From positions 1 through 64,000 of the forward strand of contig NW_026615348.1 of the NCBI RefSeq assembly GCF_000801105.2: DNA of 64,000 nucleotides, written 5' to 3'. The stretch comes from Raphanus sativus. Its lineage: Eukaryota; Streptophyta; Magnoliopsida; Brassicales; Brassicaceae. Made by a program: the position numbers and the translations under genes. The notes under the pieces are model-generated. The model made no database searches. It was not told the DNA's origin and was given only the letters and a program-made list of their open reading frames with translations. This document shows positions 10,888-21,030 of this stretch, in pieces (within the stretch, counting starts at the first letter, position 1; each line of letters begins with the position of its first letter).

Positions 10888-11665
10888 TGATGTGCCCTGA
10901 ATCAGCAACATAAACAAATCAAGAAAGTTTGGTTTTTGGGCTTGAGTTTTAAACGAGATGCGCTTGACGATTTATGAAAATATGTTTATGAACATGCTTC
11001 AGCCCAAAGAAAGAAAGGCCCAACGAGAAACGAGAATGTATGGTCAAATAATATATCAATCTGACGGCAATCCAGAGCCCGTTGACCATGCAAAAGGACG
11101 AGATCAACCGAAGAGTTTTGCGGCCAAAAATTTTCATTTTCGGTCAAAAGTCTTGGTCTTTGGTCTTTGGTCTTTGTTCTTTGGTCAAGTTTTAATATTT
11201 ATTAGCTTACAAGTTTCCAGGTTTTGACTAAACCTTTTGTATGTCTTGCCTATTATATAAATGTCATTTGATCAATGAAATAAAATAAGCTTTGAGTGAT
11301 TATTTTTGGAACCTTGAGAGGGTATCTCATTTTTCTTGTTCTTGGTGTGGTTAGTTCCAAGTAACTCTCTCTTTCTCGTTGGATCGGTGCGTCACATCCC
11401 GGCAACAGATCGAGTTTGCTTCCTTGTCGGACCTGTGAGTCATATTAGGCGACAATCAAGCACCTCTGGTAGTATCATTGGGTCATTCCGTAACCCTTTG
11501 TGTCACCGTTCAATCCATCAGTTCTCTTCGGAGTTCACCTCTGGTAGTATCATCGGGCCTTCCGCAACCCTTTGTGTCACCGTTCATCCCACCAGTTCTC
11601 TATCCTTCCGGATCAGAGTCCATATCAACCTTACCGAAAGAGTGATCCCGATTTTGGTTCTATCA
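10888..11665 (+). repeat. Array LTR 7, chimeric 3' end
   Basis: 778 bp. Up to about 11520 it matches the other array LTRs. It then repeats the segment CCTCTGGTAGTATCAT and continues with sequence resembling the 3' end of the E3 LTR (about 11590-11665, ending CCGATTTTGGTTCTATCA). It ends at the right-hand TSD. The mixed structure points to template switching or gene conversion between related LTRs. Confidence 0.8.
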
Positions 11666-11670
11666 GAAAC
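11666..11670. repeat. Right TSD of the LTR array (GAAAC)
   Basis: Exact copy of 5475-5479. E1's LTR sequence resumes immediately after it. Confidence 0.85.
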
Positions 11671-12335
11671 GGAGTTTCGTACGCGGAATCTCGATGATTC
11701 GTCCTGTGAGGATTGGGAAAGACTCGAAGTACAGACTTCAGATCGCCGGGGACTGGGATTCGTGTACCGAAGATTGTTATCCGAAGACCCGAGCCAGCAC
11801 GGGGCTAGCCGCCCGGCGACCACGGCCAGCACGGGCGCTAGCCGCCGGCGGCCACGGCCAGCACGGGGCTAGCCGCCCGGCGGCCACGGCCAGCACGGGC
11901 CCTAGCCGCCGGCGGCCACGGCCAGCACGGGGCTAGCCGCCCGGCGGCCACGGCCAGCACGGGCGCTTGCCGCCGGCGGCCACGGCCAGCACGGGGCTAG
12001 CCGCCCGGTGGCTACGGCCAGAGCGGGCGCTAGCCGCCGGCGGCCACGGCCAGCACGGGGCTAGCCGCCCGGCGGCCACGGCCATCACGGGCGCTAGCCG
12101 CCGGCGGCCACGGCCAGCACGGGGCTAGCCGCCCGGCGGCCACGGCCAGCACGGGTGCTTGCCGCCGGCGGCCACGGCCAGCACGGGGCTAGCCGCCCGG
12201 CGGCTACAGCCAAGGTCGGGGTCGGCTGCTCGGTTCCTTCGGTTTACGGGTGTTCGTGTTCGTTTTTCGGAAGGTTTTTCGTATGACAAATATACTTAGC
12301 CGTTGATTTCGAGATAACCGTTTTTGACCCCAACA
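11671..12335 (-). repeat. E1 5' LTR, distal part
   Basis: On the minus strand this begins TGTTGGGGTCAAAAACGG at 12335, a clear LTR start. Joined with 4511-5479, the LTR is about 1.63 kb. It contains the GC-rich minisatellite at 11795-12210. Confidence 0.75.
11795..12210 (-). repeat. 32-bp GC-rich minisatellite, 13 units
   Basis: Units start every 32 bp from 11795 to 12179. Two variants alternate (CAGCACGGGGCTAGCCGCCC and CAGCACGGGCGCTAGCCGCC types), giving a 64-bp higher-order repeat. It is far more GC- and CpG-rich than anything else here and lies in the upstream part of E1's LTR. The Ala/Arg/Pro-rich open frames across it are a by-product of the repeat. Confidence 0.9.
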
Positions 12336-13005
12336 CTCTCCAAGGAAAAAGCCTACAAATCAAGGCCTTCTTGACCAAACCGTTACCTCAGTCGAGCCCC
12401 GGTTTGAGGGTAGACTACATCCTCGGAGGATCCGATATGTGTCGAGACTGTTAATTCTATTAAAACTCATGTACGGAAGGCTGTGTCTAACACTCAAACT
12501 AAGCCTTCTAACCCCGAGTCTAACACTAAGATTTCCTTTGGGAAAGTGAGACGTCAAACCTTGACAGACCTCATGACGATGCACTGATCGTCACCCTGAA
12601 CATCGCAGGGTACGAAGTACCCAAGCTCATGTTAGACACCGGGAGCTCCGTCGACCTCATTTTTTACAGCGCCCTGAAGGGGATGGAAATAGACTAGTAC
12701 GAAATCGTCGACCAGAAGGCTAATCTCATAGGCTTTTCCGGAGAAACAGCTACCTCATTGGGAACTATCAACTCCCAATTATAGCTGGCAGAATCATGAA
12801 AATGACGAACTTCGTAGTTATCGACAGACCCTCCCCGTTCCATGCGATCCTAGGAAGACCTTGGATCCATAAGATGAAAGTAGTAACTTCAACTTACCAC
12901 CAATGTGTGAAGTTCCCGACACCTGAAGGGATAGCTAACGTGCACGGTAACCAAAAAATCTCCAGGATCTGTTGGTAACCTGAGAGGATTCGAAATTCTT
13001 AAAGA
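12336..13005 (+). pseudogene. E2 gag end and aspartic protease remnant
   Basis: The first bases align with E5 from about 34450 (AAGGAAAAAGCCTAC). The retropepsin site LDTGSS is encoded near 12636. Downstream, VVIDRPSPFHAILGRPWIHKM lies in the 12796-12978 frame. Stops and frameshifts split the region at least three times. Confidence 0.75.
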
Positions 13006-13045
13006 ATCGCCCCAATAGCAACTACAGATCGAGGAGGGTCGTGAG

Positions 13046-14300
13046 ATGCAACAGAATATTCGAGGTCCCTCTAAAATCCTCACCGAGCAAGTTAGTATCG
13101 ACGACTCAAATCCTGAAAAACAAGTGAGTATTGGATCTGAGCTACCTCTCGAGACTAAGAAGGAGCTAATTGACTTTCTAAAAAACAACGTCGGAACCTT
13201 TGCAGGGACCACTAGTGACATGAAGGGTATAAACGCCGACGTCACTACTCACAAGCTTAATGTAGATCCCACTTTCAAACCGATCAAACAAAAGCGTCGC
13301 AAGCTAGGCCTAGAAAAGGCACAAGCTGTTAACGACGAGGTCGACCGACTTACGAAAGCTGGGTCCATTCGAGAGGTACATTACCCCGACTGGCTAGCTA
13401 ATCCAGTAGTAGTAAAAAAGAAGAACGGAAAATGGAGAATCTGCGTAAACTTCACCGACCTAAATAAAGCTTTTCCCAAAGACAGCTTCCCGTTACCTCA
13501 CATCGATCGTTTGGTCGAGGCCACTGCTGGCCACCAGCTCATGTCCTTCATGGATGCCTTTTCAGGGTACAATCAAATCATGATGGATCCCGACGATCAA
13601 GAGAAAACCGCATTCATAACTGAACGAGGGACCTATTGCTATAAGGTCATGCCATTCGGTTTAAAGAACGCAGGAGCTACCTATCAAAGGATAGTGAATA
13701 AAATGTTCGTTGGCCAGCTCGGGAAAACCATGGAGGTCTATATTGACGATATGCTAGTCAAATCCTCAGTTGGAGAAAATCACATTTCCCACCTAAGGGA
13801 GCGCTTCGATATCCTCAACAAATACGATATGAAGCTCAACTCTGCCAAGTGCACCTTCGGGGTACCTTCAGGCGAGTTTCTCGGCTACCTCGTAACCGAA
13901 AGAGGCATCGAAGCTAACCCGAAACAGATAGCTACCTTTCTGGAAATGCCGTTACCTAAGACAACCAGAGAGGTACATTGATTGACTGGACGAATCGCAG
14001 CATTAAATCGATTCATATCCAGGTCCACCTATAAGTGCCTCCCATTCTACAAACTTCTAAAAAAATAATAAGAAGTTCTTATGGGACGAGAAGTGCGAGG
14101 AAGCCTTCAAGCAATTGAAAGCTTACCTCTCCGAACATCCCATCTTGGCCAAACCAGTAATGGGAGAACCACTGTATCTGTACCTCACTGTGTCAACCGC
14201 TGCAGTTAGTGGTGTGCTGGTACGAGAAGAGCAAAACGAGTAAAGACCTGTCTATTATACCAGCAAGAGTCTGATAGACGCCGAAACTAGATACCCTACT
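13046..14300 (+). pseudogene. E2 reverse transcriptase remnant
   Basis: A 311-residue frame (13046-13981) covers the RT palm: KKKNGKWRICVNFTDLNKA, FMDAFSGYNQIMM, MPFGLKNAGATYQR, and an intact YIDDM. It stops at TGA after EVH, where E5 has AGA, so a single A-to-T change created the stop. The thumb/connection part continues in damaged form to 14300. Confidence 0.82.
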
Positions 14301-14855
14301 ATGGAAAAACTAGCTCTAGCTGTCGTAACAGCTGCCAGAAAATTGCGATCTTATTTCCAATCGCACTCAATCGTCGTAATGACTTCACAACCATTGCGAA
14401 CAATTTTGCACAGCCCTAGCCAATCAGGACGATTAGCTAAATGGGCAATAGAGCTCAGTGAATACGATATCGAGTATAGACCTCGAGCAGCAGAAAAAGC
14501 TCAGGTCCTTGCTGATTTCATAATCGAGTTAGCTTCCGAACAACTAGACTTGGAAACAAAAGCTCCGAAGTGGAGTCTGTACGTTGACGGAGCCTCGTCA
14601 AGACAAGGTTCCGGCATCGGTCTAAGGCTGACCTCCTCAGCTGGAGAAACCATCGAACAATCCTACAGGCGTGGATTCAGCGCTTCTAATAACGAGGCTG
14701 AATACGAAGCATTAATTGCAGGATTAAAACTCGCCCTAAGCCTCAGAATTCGAGAGCTGAACGCTTATAGTGATTCACAGCTAGTAGCTAGCCAGTTCCA
14801 CGGCGAGTATGAAACAAGAGACGAAAGAATGGGGGCATACTTCGAAGTTGTCTAG
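14301..14855 (+). pseudogene. E2 RNase H remnant
   Basis: The frame starts at MEKLALAV and carries RNase H residues: YVDGASS (first Asp), NNEAEYEALIAGL (Glu), AYSDSQLV (Asp). It ends at TAG after YFEVV, where E5 reads on. Confidence 0.8.
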
Positions 14856-16474
14856 AACCTCACTAAGCAGTTCAACAGATTTGAACTGACAAGGATCCCA
14901 TGAGGAGAGAACTCCTCAGCATACGCATTGGTTGCTCTAGCGGCAACATCAGACCCCCTCGTAAAACGGATCATACCTGTAGAGGGAATCGAAAAACCAA
15001 GTATCGACATAGCTACCAAAGCTGAGATAGATAGCAAGCCGAAAGAGCAAACGGAAGGTAGCTACCCCCAGACGGTAGCGACCCAAGTTCTCACAACGTA
15101 CTGGTTTCGAAAAACCAGAATTCGTAGCTTTAAAAAGCATACCTCCGGGGGCAAGATCCAGACCTCGGATTCACCTGTCTGCGCAGCTAGGACCAGGAGT
15201 CGCTCTGCTTTTGAAAGCGCATCCGAAGAAACAACCCAGACTCCGGAGAACAACACCAGAACTGGAGATATTCCTCAGAATTCAGACTCCTTTGAGCTTA
15301 ATCCGACCAATATCTCCGGGGGCAATATGACATCAGGTCAAGACACTCAGGGACCTGAACAAGAACCGCCCTCATCTCTTCATGACAAAATCATTGGGAG
15401 AGAGGATTGGAGAATACCAATCATGCAGTACATCTTGGAAGGTAAGATCCCCCCAATAAGTGGGAGGCCCGAAAACTCAAAGCATTAAGCGCAAGATACT
15501 GCATAATCGAGTCAGCCCTCCATAAACGAAGCATTTATGGAGGGCTCGATGCTATCAATCTTATGAAAGAAATGCACGACGGCTCCTGTGGAAACCACTC
15601 TGGGGGCAGAGCTCTAGCTATCCGAATCAAAAGACAGGGCTATTTCTGGCCCACCATTATCGCTGACAGCGAGGTTTACTCCTCTTCATGTGATAAATGC
15701 CAAAGGCATGCACCGATTATACATCAGTCTGCGGAAAACTATCCTCAATATCCGCTCTGTTCCCGTTCATGAGGTGGTCCATGGACATCGTAGGACCACT
15801 CATAACGTCAGGAAGGGGAAGGCAGAAGCTACGCTTCCTCTTGGTCTTGACAGACTACTTCACGAAGAGGATAGAGGCTGAAGCTTTCCAACAGATAACT
15901 AGATTCGAAGTCGAAGGATTTGTGTGAAGACATTGTCTGCCGCCACGGCGTCCCGTATGAGATCGTAACTGACAACAGAGGACAGTTCATTTCTCGCGAC
16001 TTCAAAGCATTTTGCGACAAGTGGAATATCCGCCTTAACTTCTCAACACCTCGACGACCTCAAGGTAACGGTCAGGCGGAGGCTGCTAATAAGTCAATAT
16101 TAGCAAACCTCAAGAAACGCCTCGGAACCAACAAGAAAACCTGGTCTGAAAAGATACTGAAGTACTTAGGGCATGTCGAACCACCCCGAGAAAGGCTACA
16201 GAGGAAACCCCTTTCCTCTTAGCCACAGAATGTAAGCTGTCGTTCGCGGAAACCTCCACTGGGAGCCTCCGTCGAGAGCTCTGTACATCTGATCCCGAAG
16301 CTAACGACCAGCTCTTATCAGACAGCCTCGATTTAATCGAGGAACGACGAGACCGAGCTTTGCTTCGGATTCAAAACTATCAGCAGCAATGACTCGACAT
16401 TATAATTCCAAAGTCAGGCCTCGACAATTTGTTGTAGTGACCTGGTACTTAGGAAGGTTTTCGAAGGAACCATG
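14856..16474 (+). pseudogene. E2 RNase H end, linker and integrase remnant
   Basis: The linker (14928-15488) is Ser/Thr/Pro-rich and holds two copies of a CTCCGGGGGCA-centred repeat (about 15145 and 15316). Integrase pieces follow: the zinc-binding segment at 15563-15772 ([22 protein letters not shown]) and core residues TDNRGQF and [10 protein letters not shown] at 15920-16222. Several frameshifts occur. The C-terminal coding sequence is cut by E3 at 16474 and resumes at 20812. Confidence 0.78.
16470..16474. repeat. Left TSD of E3 (CCATG)
   Basis: CCATG is repeated at 20812-20816. Removing E3 restores alignment of E2 with the integrase end of E5. Confidence 0.9.
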
Positions 16475-17450
16475 TGATAGACCCAAAATCGGGATCACTC
16501 TTTCGGTAAGGTTGATATGGACTCTGATCCGGAAGGATAGAGAACTGGTGGGATGAATGGTGACACAATGGGATGCGGAAAGGCCCAATGATACTACCAG
16601 ACTTCAGTTGTTGCCGGATGTGACGCACCGGTCCAACAAAGGAAGGATCGAGACTTGGAGATAACCTCACCAAGAAACTAGAAATGTTCTAAGCAAGAAC
16701 AAAGAGTAAAAACTCAAAAAGAAGAAGAAATTTCGTTTTTGATGTTGCAATGAAATGGGACTACAATTTATAGAGTTTTGAGTCAAAGAAAATAAAGAAA
16801 AGTGCAGAAAACAATGCATAGAAAATATAAATTTGACTAGATCTAGTCAAAGTGTGGAAAGCAAGGAAGACTAGTCAAAGTGCGGATTCTGATGTTGACT
16901 AGTCCAGATTCATAAATATGTCCAGGTTCAAGCTGGTCGTGCACACCATGCTGGGAAGGATACGGACACACGCGGGACGATCCACACATGTCTGAATTCG
17001 CGAGAACTGAACATCACCTGATTTGTACATGGCATAACTCCCTCATCTGAACTCCGTTTGATCTGATTCTTCTTCGAGGAGTTCCATAATTGAGTTGAGC
17101 ACATTCTCCAAGTGGTTTCACGCCAAGAAACATCATGGTTTAGAAGATATGCTTCGAACAATGAACGTATGTCTGTGTTGCTTCTCGGGTGGTTTGATGG
17201 TCGAACCAGCTCGGAAGATCGAACCAACTTGCTCAGCTCGTCCGGGTGAGTGTTAGTCCAGCTCAGCTCGTCCATGATAGTGTCAGTCCAGCTCACTTGA
17301 GTATTCAGCTCATCCAAGATTGCATAGATGATAAGGGAATTGGCATAATCTGATGAGAAAACCTCGACTAGGTCTAGCTGGTCGACAAGGTCACCATCTT
17401 GGACCGTGTCCATGAACCAAGCAGGACGGTGCTGGATTTTGGGTGCATCA
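16475..17450 (-). repeat. E3 3' LTR
   Basis: Minus-strand start TGATGCACCC at 17450 and end GGGTCTATCA at 16475. The distal part is coding for the internal protein's C-terminus (down to 16928). Confidence 0.92.
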
Positions 17451-18352
17451 TACTCTCCCTCTTCAAAAGGATTTGTCCTCAAATCCATTTTACCTGTATC
17501 AAAAGGAAATGAATCAGATAAAAAGAATTTAAAAAACATGAAAAATTCAATGACAGAAAATTTTGGAGAGAAACTTCCTTGGAGTTTTGAAGTCATTTTC
17601 CTCAAGTACTTCCATCTCCAAAGCCTAGGCTGATAAGCACGGTCACTGCTTTCATTCAGAGGCTGAACCTGTCTTTCCTGGATACTCAAAACAAACACTA
17701 AAAGACCAGGATCATATGTGCAAGAGAGATACTTGTTCAAATCAAAAATCAAGATATCTTTTCCAAGAACAAGAAGCACACATTTCAGCCTTTCAAGATG
17801 ATCATCAAAATAGATGTTACAGACCAGAATTTTCTCAAGACATGCAAAAATATTAGACATTTTCAGAAAGTGCATATCCTGCTCAACATCTGAACACACA
17901 AGCTTAAGTTCAGATTGAGAAACATTTATCAAAGACTTAAGAGACTTATCAAAGAATGTGTTGTAAACCAAAATATCATCAAGGCTCAAAACAACACATT
18001 GATCACGAGATGATCTCAAAAGATGCCAAGTTTTCTCAGTTTCAAAACACACAAGATCAGGCTGCAAAACATAATCACAAGAATCAAGATCACAAAAATC
18101 ATTTTCAGTTCTAAGTGATTCATGTTCCAGCAACTTCTTAACCAAAATTTCGTCCAAGGCACAAGAGGATGCAAATAAATTATCAGTGATCAGTGCATGA
18201 ATATAAGAACTCAGATCAAAGTCATTTCCTTTGACAACAAACGAATCAAAAGAGTTTCTAGCACAGAAATCGGTTTGTTGCAAACTATGACCAAATGACT
18301 TTTCAAGAGAATGATAACCTTTGTTGTGTTCCAAGAACTGATCAAAGCTCAA
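16928..18352 (-). pseudogene. E3 internal protein, C-terminal frame reading into the 3' LTR
   Basis: 474 residues. No catalytic domain is recognisable; the sequence is rich in Leu, Ser, Phe and acidic residues. The frame runs through the polypurine tract and about 520 bp into the 3' LTR. It is the continuation of the 18349-19332 frame, which leaves the reading frame near 18415 through a small indel. I recall similar proteins in other Brassicaceae retrotransposons, but no function. Confidence 0.65.
17451..17470 (-). other. E3 polypurine tract
   Basis: The minus strand reads GAAGAGGGAGAGTA directly before the 3' LTR. It is also inside the long open frame, where it encodes part of NPFEEGEYDAP. 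Confidence 0.7.
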
Positions 18353-19332
18353 AATAATTCCAGAATTGATGCCATTGTTATTTTGAAAACATTGTTGATC
18401 AAGAAGTTCATCAGGTTTAAATTTTCAAAAGAATTAATTATGTTTTCAAAAACAGATTTTGAAACACAAAATTCTTTCATCTTGTCAAGACCAAAACGAG
18501 TCACATCATGAGAACTGATCTTGACAAACATTTCAGGCAGAGAATTAAACAAATCAGAGTTCTCACTATGCTTTTGAAGATCAGGAGACAAAGAGAGAGG
18601 AGATGTGCCGGGATCAAAGCATAGATGACTCTCCATAGCTATGGATGTGATGCTTGTTGCTTCCTCATCAAAGACTGGACCAGGGTCGTCCTCCTCATCA
18701 AAGATAGGACCTAGATCATCATCCAAAAGTGTCCTAGTGCCAGGAAGTCGTCCATGATATGGATGGTTGAATGGCTCTTCCTCAAAAACCTGTGGAGACA
18801 AAACAAGACTACTCGGAAGCTCCGGTTGCAAAACAGTTAGTTCTACATTAGCTTGCTCATTCTCAAACACAAACTCAGGTTTAACAGAAGGAAGATCACA
18901 TTTATCCTCACAAGTGATCAAGCTTTCAATTAGCTCTTCATCAAATTCATCATAAATGGGTAAAGAATCTGAAAAATCATTAAGCTTTTCAAAATGGTTT
19001 TCAGATTCACCTTGAGTTTTCTCACTGATGAACAAGGATGGCTCAGCTACATGTGCACGTGTGGATGTGTTCTTCTTGTGGCTCTTGCTGACGTCCTTGA
19101 GGGCTTGCATCATTCCCTTCTCAAAGTTGTCACAGATCTCTTGGACATCAAACTGAAAGGATCGCCTCTTTAGATCAGCCACATCTTTGACCTTTTCTTT
19201 GCACCTTTGGTTTGGCTTTTCCTGCACACTAACAAACTCATCAAAATTGTTCAAAGAATATTTAAATGGAGTTTGAGAGACAGATGGTCGTGGGGAGTTC
19301 TTCTTGCTACTTTGCCTTAGAAGACCAAACAT
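18349..19332 (-). pseudogene. E3 internal protein, N-terminal frame
   Basis: 327 residues starting MFGLLRQSSKKN. A basic N-terminus is followed by a strongly acidic middle containing a repeated GP(I/V)FDEE motif around residues 205-225. It overlaps the next frame by four bases; the last ~25 residues are off-frame. It begins about 490 bp after the PBS. No gag zinc knuckle, protease or polymerase motif is visible. It could be a gag-like or accessory protein. Confidence 0.6.
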
Positions 19333-19819
19333 CTTAACCTGAAAATCTCAACACAAAAGTTAGATAAAAAATCTCACACTCTCAAGTGTTTAATCCTCAC
19401 CCACACAAGTGTTTCTCTCAGATTTATGGTGATCACACAAAGTTTCTTCTCAGTGTTCTAAGAGAACAGATCAAAGAATCCCAATGGGCAAATCCAAGCA
19501 AGATCAAAGGTTTAAGATAGAAAGATAAGAGATTTCAAAGGGGAACCCGCCTTAACCACCTCAAAGGCCGGATTTCTCTTCGGTCAGCAGGCTTACTCTT
19601 CCACCACCACACCACAAACAACAAACTTTAAAACTTTCTTTTTTTTTTTAATAATCTTTTTCTTTTCTTTTTTTTTTTTACAGCATAAACTTAGATCTTA
19701 TTTTTTTTTTAACTATGGTGGGTAATGAGGGGCCCAGGTTCAAGATAGAAAGATGAAGAAGTGTTTAGAAGAAATGGAGAGATGAGAAAAATGGATAGAA
19801 AATGAGTTACCGGAAGAGT
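19333..19819 (-). other. E3 leader between PBS and first open frame
   Basis: Untranslated leader with long T runs on the plus strand (about 19638-19712). The part next to the PBS is pyrimidine-rich on the minus strand and resembles the leader of the 5480-11665 array. Confidence 0.6.
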
Positions 19820-19832
19820 GGCTCTGATACCA
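19820..19832 (-). other. E3 primer-binding site (initiator tRNA-Met)
   Basis: The minus strand reads TGGTATCAGAGCC, starting two bases inside the 5' LTR end. This is the standard plant initiator-Met PBS. Confidence 0.9.
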
Positions 19833-19834
19833 CT

Positions 19835-20811
19835 TGATAGACCCAAAATCGGGATCACTCTTTCGGTAAGGTTGATATGGACTCTGATCCGGAAGGATAG
19901 AGAACTGGTGGGATGAATGGTGACACAATGGGATGCGGAAAGGCCCAATGATACTACCAGACTTCAGTTGTTGCCGGATGTGACGCACCGGTCCAACAAA
20001 GGAAGGATCGAGACTTGGAGATAACCTCACCAAGAAACTAGAAATGTTCTAAGCAAAGAACAAAGAGTAAAAACTCAAAAGAAGAAGAAATTTCGTTTTT
20101 GATGTTGCAATGAAATGGGACTACAATTTATAGAGTTTTGAGTCAAAGAAAAATAAAGAAAAGTGCAGAAAACAATGCATAGAAAATATAAATTTGACTA
20201 GATCTAGTCAAAGTGTGGAAAGCAAGGAAGACTAGTCAAAGTGCGGATTCTGATGTTGACTAGTCCAGATTCATAAATATGTCCAGGTTCAAGCTGGTCG
20301 TGCACACCATGCTGGGAAGGATACGGACACACGCGGGACGATCCACACATGTCTGAATTCGCGAGAACTGAACATCACCTGATTTGTACATGGCATAACT
20401 CCCTCATCTGAACTCCGTTTGATCTGATTCTTCTTCGAGGAGTTCCATAATTGAGTTGAGCACATTCTCCAAGTGGTTTCACGCCAAGAAACATCATGGT
20501 TTAGAAGATATGCTTCGAACAATGAACGTATGTCTGTGTTGCTTCTCGGGTGGTTTGATGGTCGAACCAGCTCGGAAGATCGAACCAACTTGCTCAGCTC
20601 GTCCGGGTGAGTGTTAGTCCAGCTCAGCTCATCCATGATAGTGTCAGTCCAGCTCACTTGAGTATTCAGCTCATCCAAGATTGCATAGATGATAAGGGAA
20701 TTGGCATAATCTGATGAGAAAACCTCGACTAGGTCTAGCTGGTCGACAAGGTCACCATCTTGGACCGTGTCCATGAACCAAGCAGGACGGTGCTGGATTT
20801 TGGGTGCATCA
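19835..20811 (-). repeat. E3 5' LTR
   Basis: 977 bp, nearly identical to 16475-17450. It contains its own 161-residue copy of the internal protein's tail (20289-20774), which here lies upstream of the gene. Confidence 0.92.
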
Positions 20812-20972
20812 CCATGGAACCAGATACTGGGAAGTTATGAACCAATTGGGAAGGTCCTTACCGGATTATCCACGTGGTACGACCTGGTGTCTATAAGCTC
20901 CTGAAGGTGCGAACCGGAGTACCTAAAATCAGATCGTGGAATGCCACAAATCTGAAGAAATACTATCATTAG
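20812..20972 (+). pseudogene. E2 integrase C-terminus, resumed after E3
   Basis: After the second CCATG the sequence aligns with the last ~50 codons of integrase in E5 (WEGPYRIIHVVRPGVYK, then NLKKYYH and TAG at 20970-20972), with a few changes. Confidence 0.8.
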
Positions 20973-20987
20973 GTACTTAAATTCCTC

Positions 20988-21030
20988 GAATTACGTTACG
21001 CTTGACCCCTTGACTGGGTACGTAGGCAAT
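20988..21030 (+). promoter_or_regulatory. Conserved post-pol block (E2)
   Basis: GAATTACG, CTTGACCC, then CCTTGACTGGG and GTACGTAGGCAATT lie just after the integrase stop, matching 38865-38909 in E5 and 466-512 in E1. Confidence 0.55.

Larger units (their letters stand above)
5480..11665 (+). mobile_element. Tandem LTR/internal array of a small non-autonomous LTR element
   Basis: Seven LTRs alternate with six ~200-bp internal domains, giving a repeat unit of 900-902 bp (unit starts 5480, 6382, 7283, 8185, 9087, 9988, 10888). Each internal domain has a PBS for initiator tRNA-Met (TGGTATCAGAGCC), a pyrimidine-rich leader, an A run of about 20-24, and a purine tract (AAAGAAGGAGGGAA) directly before the next LTR. 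No gag or pol exists, so the element is of the TRIM/LARD kind, although its ~700-bp LTRs are long for a TRIM. The whole array has one 5-bp TSD. Leader, PBS and LTR 3' part resemble E3, suggesting a common mobilising partner. Confidence 0.9.
1..12335 (-). mobile_element. E1: Tat-like Ty3/gypsy retrotransposon, gag-less, left end outside window
   Basis: Reading on the minus strand, the order is 5' LTR (12335 down to 4511, split by a nested array), PBS, protease, reverse transcriptase, RNase H and integrase, then a 3' UTR that runs off the window. The LTR starts with TGTTGGGGTC and ends next to the PBS at 4511. The RT-RH-IN order and the RT sequence (FSGYNQI, YIDDM) place it in Ty3/gypsy; similarity to E2 and E5 and the long 3' UTR suggest the Tat lineage. 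No gag lies between the PBS and the protease, so it could only move with proteins from another element. It is inserted in the gag/protease junction region of E2, whose sequence resumes at 12336. Confidence 0.85.
16475..20811 (-). mobile_element. E3: non-autonomous LTR retrotransposon, recent insertion
   Basis: 4,337 bp with LTRs of 976 and 977 bp, a perfect 5-bp TSD, an initiator tRNA-Met PBS and a purine tract. The LTRs differ by eye in one substitution (CTCGTCC or CTCATCC) and a few single-base indels in homopolymers, so insertion is recent. The internal 2.4 kb encodes an acidic protein of unknown function and no protease, RT or integrase. I place it with RT-less Brassicaceae elements that depend on an autonomous partner. 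Confidence 0.92.

Noticed and set aside
5541..11227. Repeated 60-92 residue open frames on both strands across the LTR array
   Set aside because: They recur once per 901-bp unit because the DNA is repeated, overlap PBS and poly-A runs, and have no domain.
11336..11936. Arg/Pro/Ala-rich open frames of up to 178 residues
   Set aside because: By-product of the GC-rich 32-bp minisatellite, which is open in several frames.
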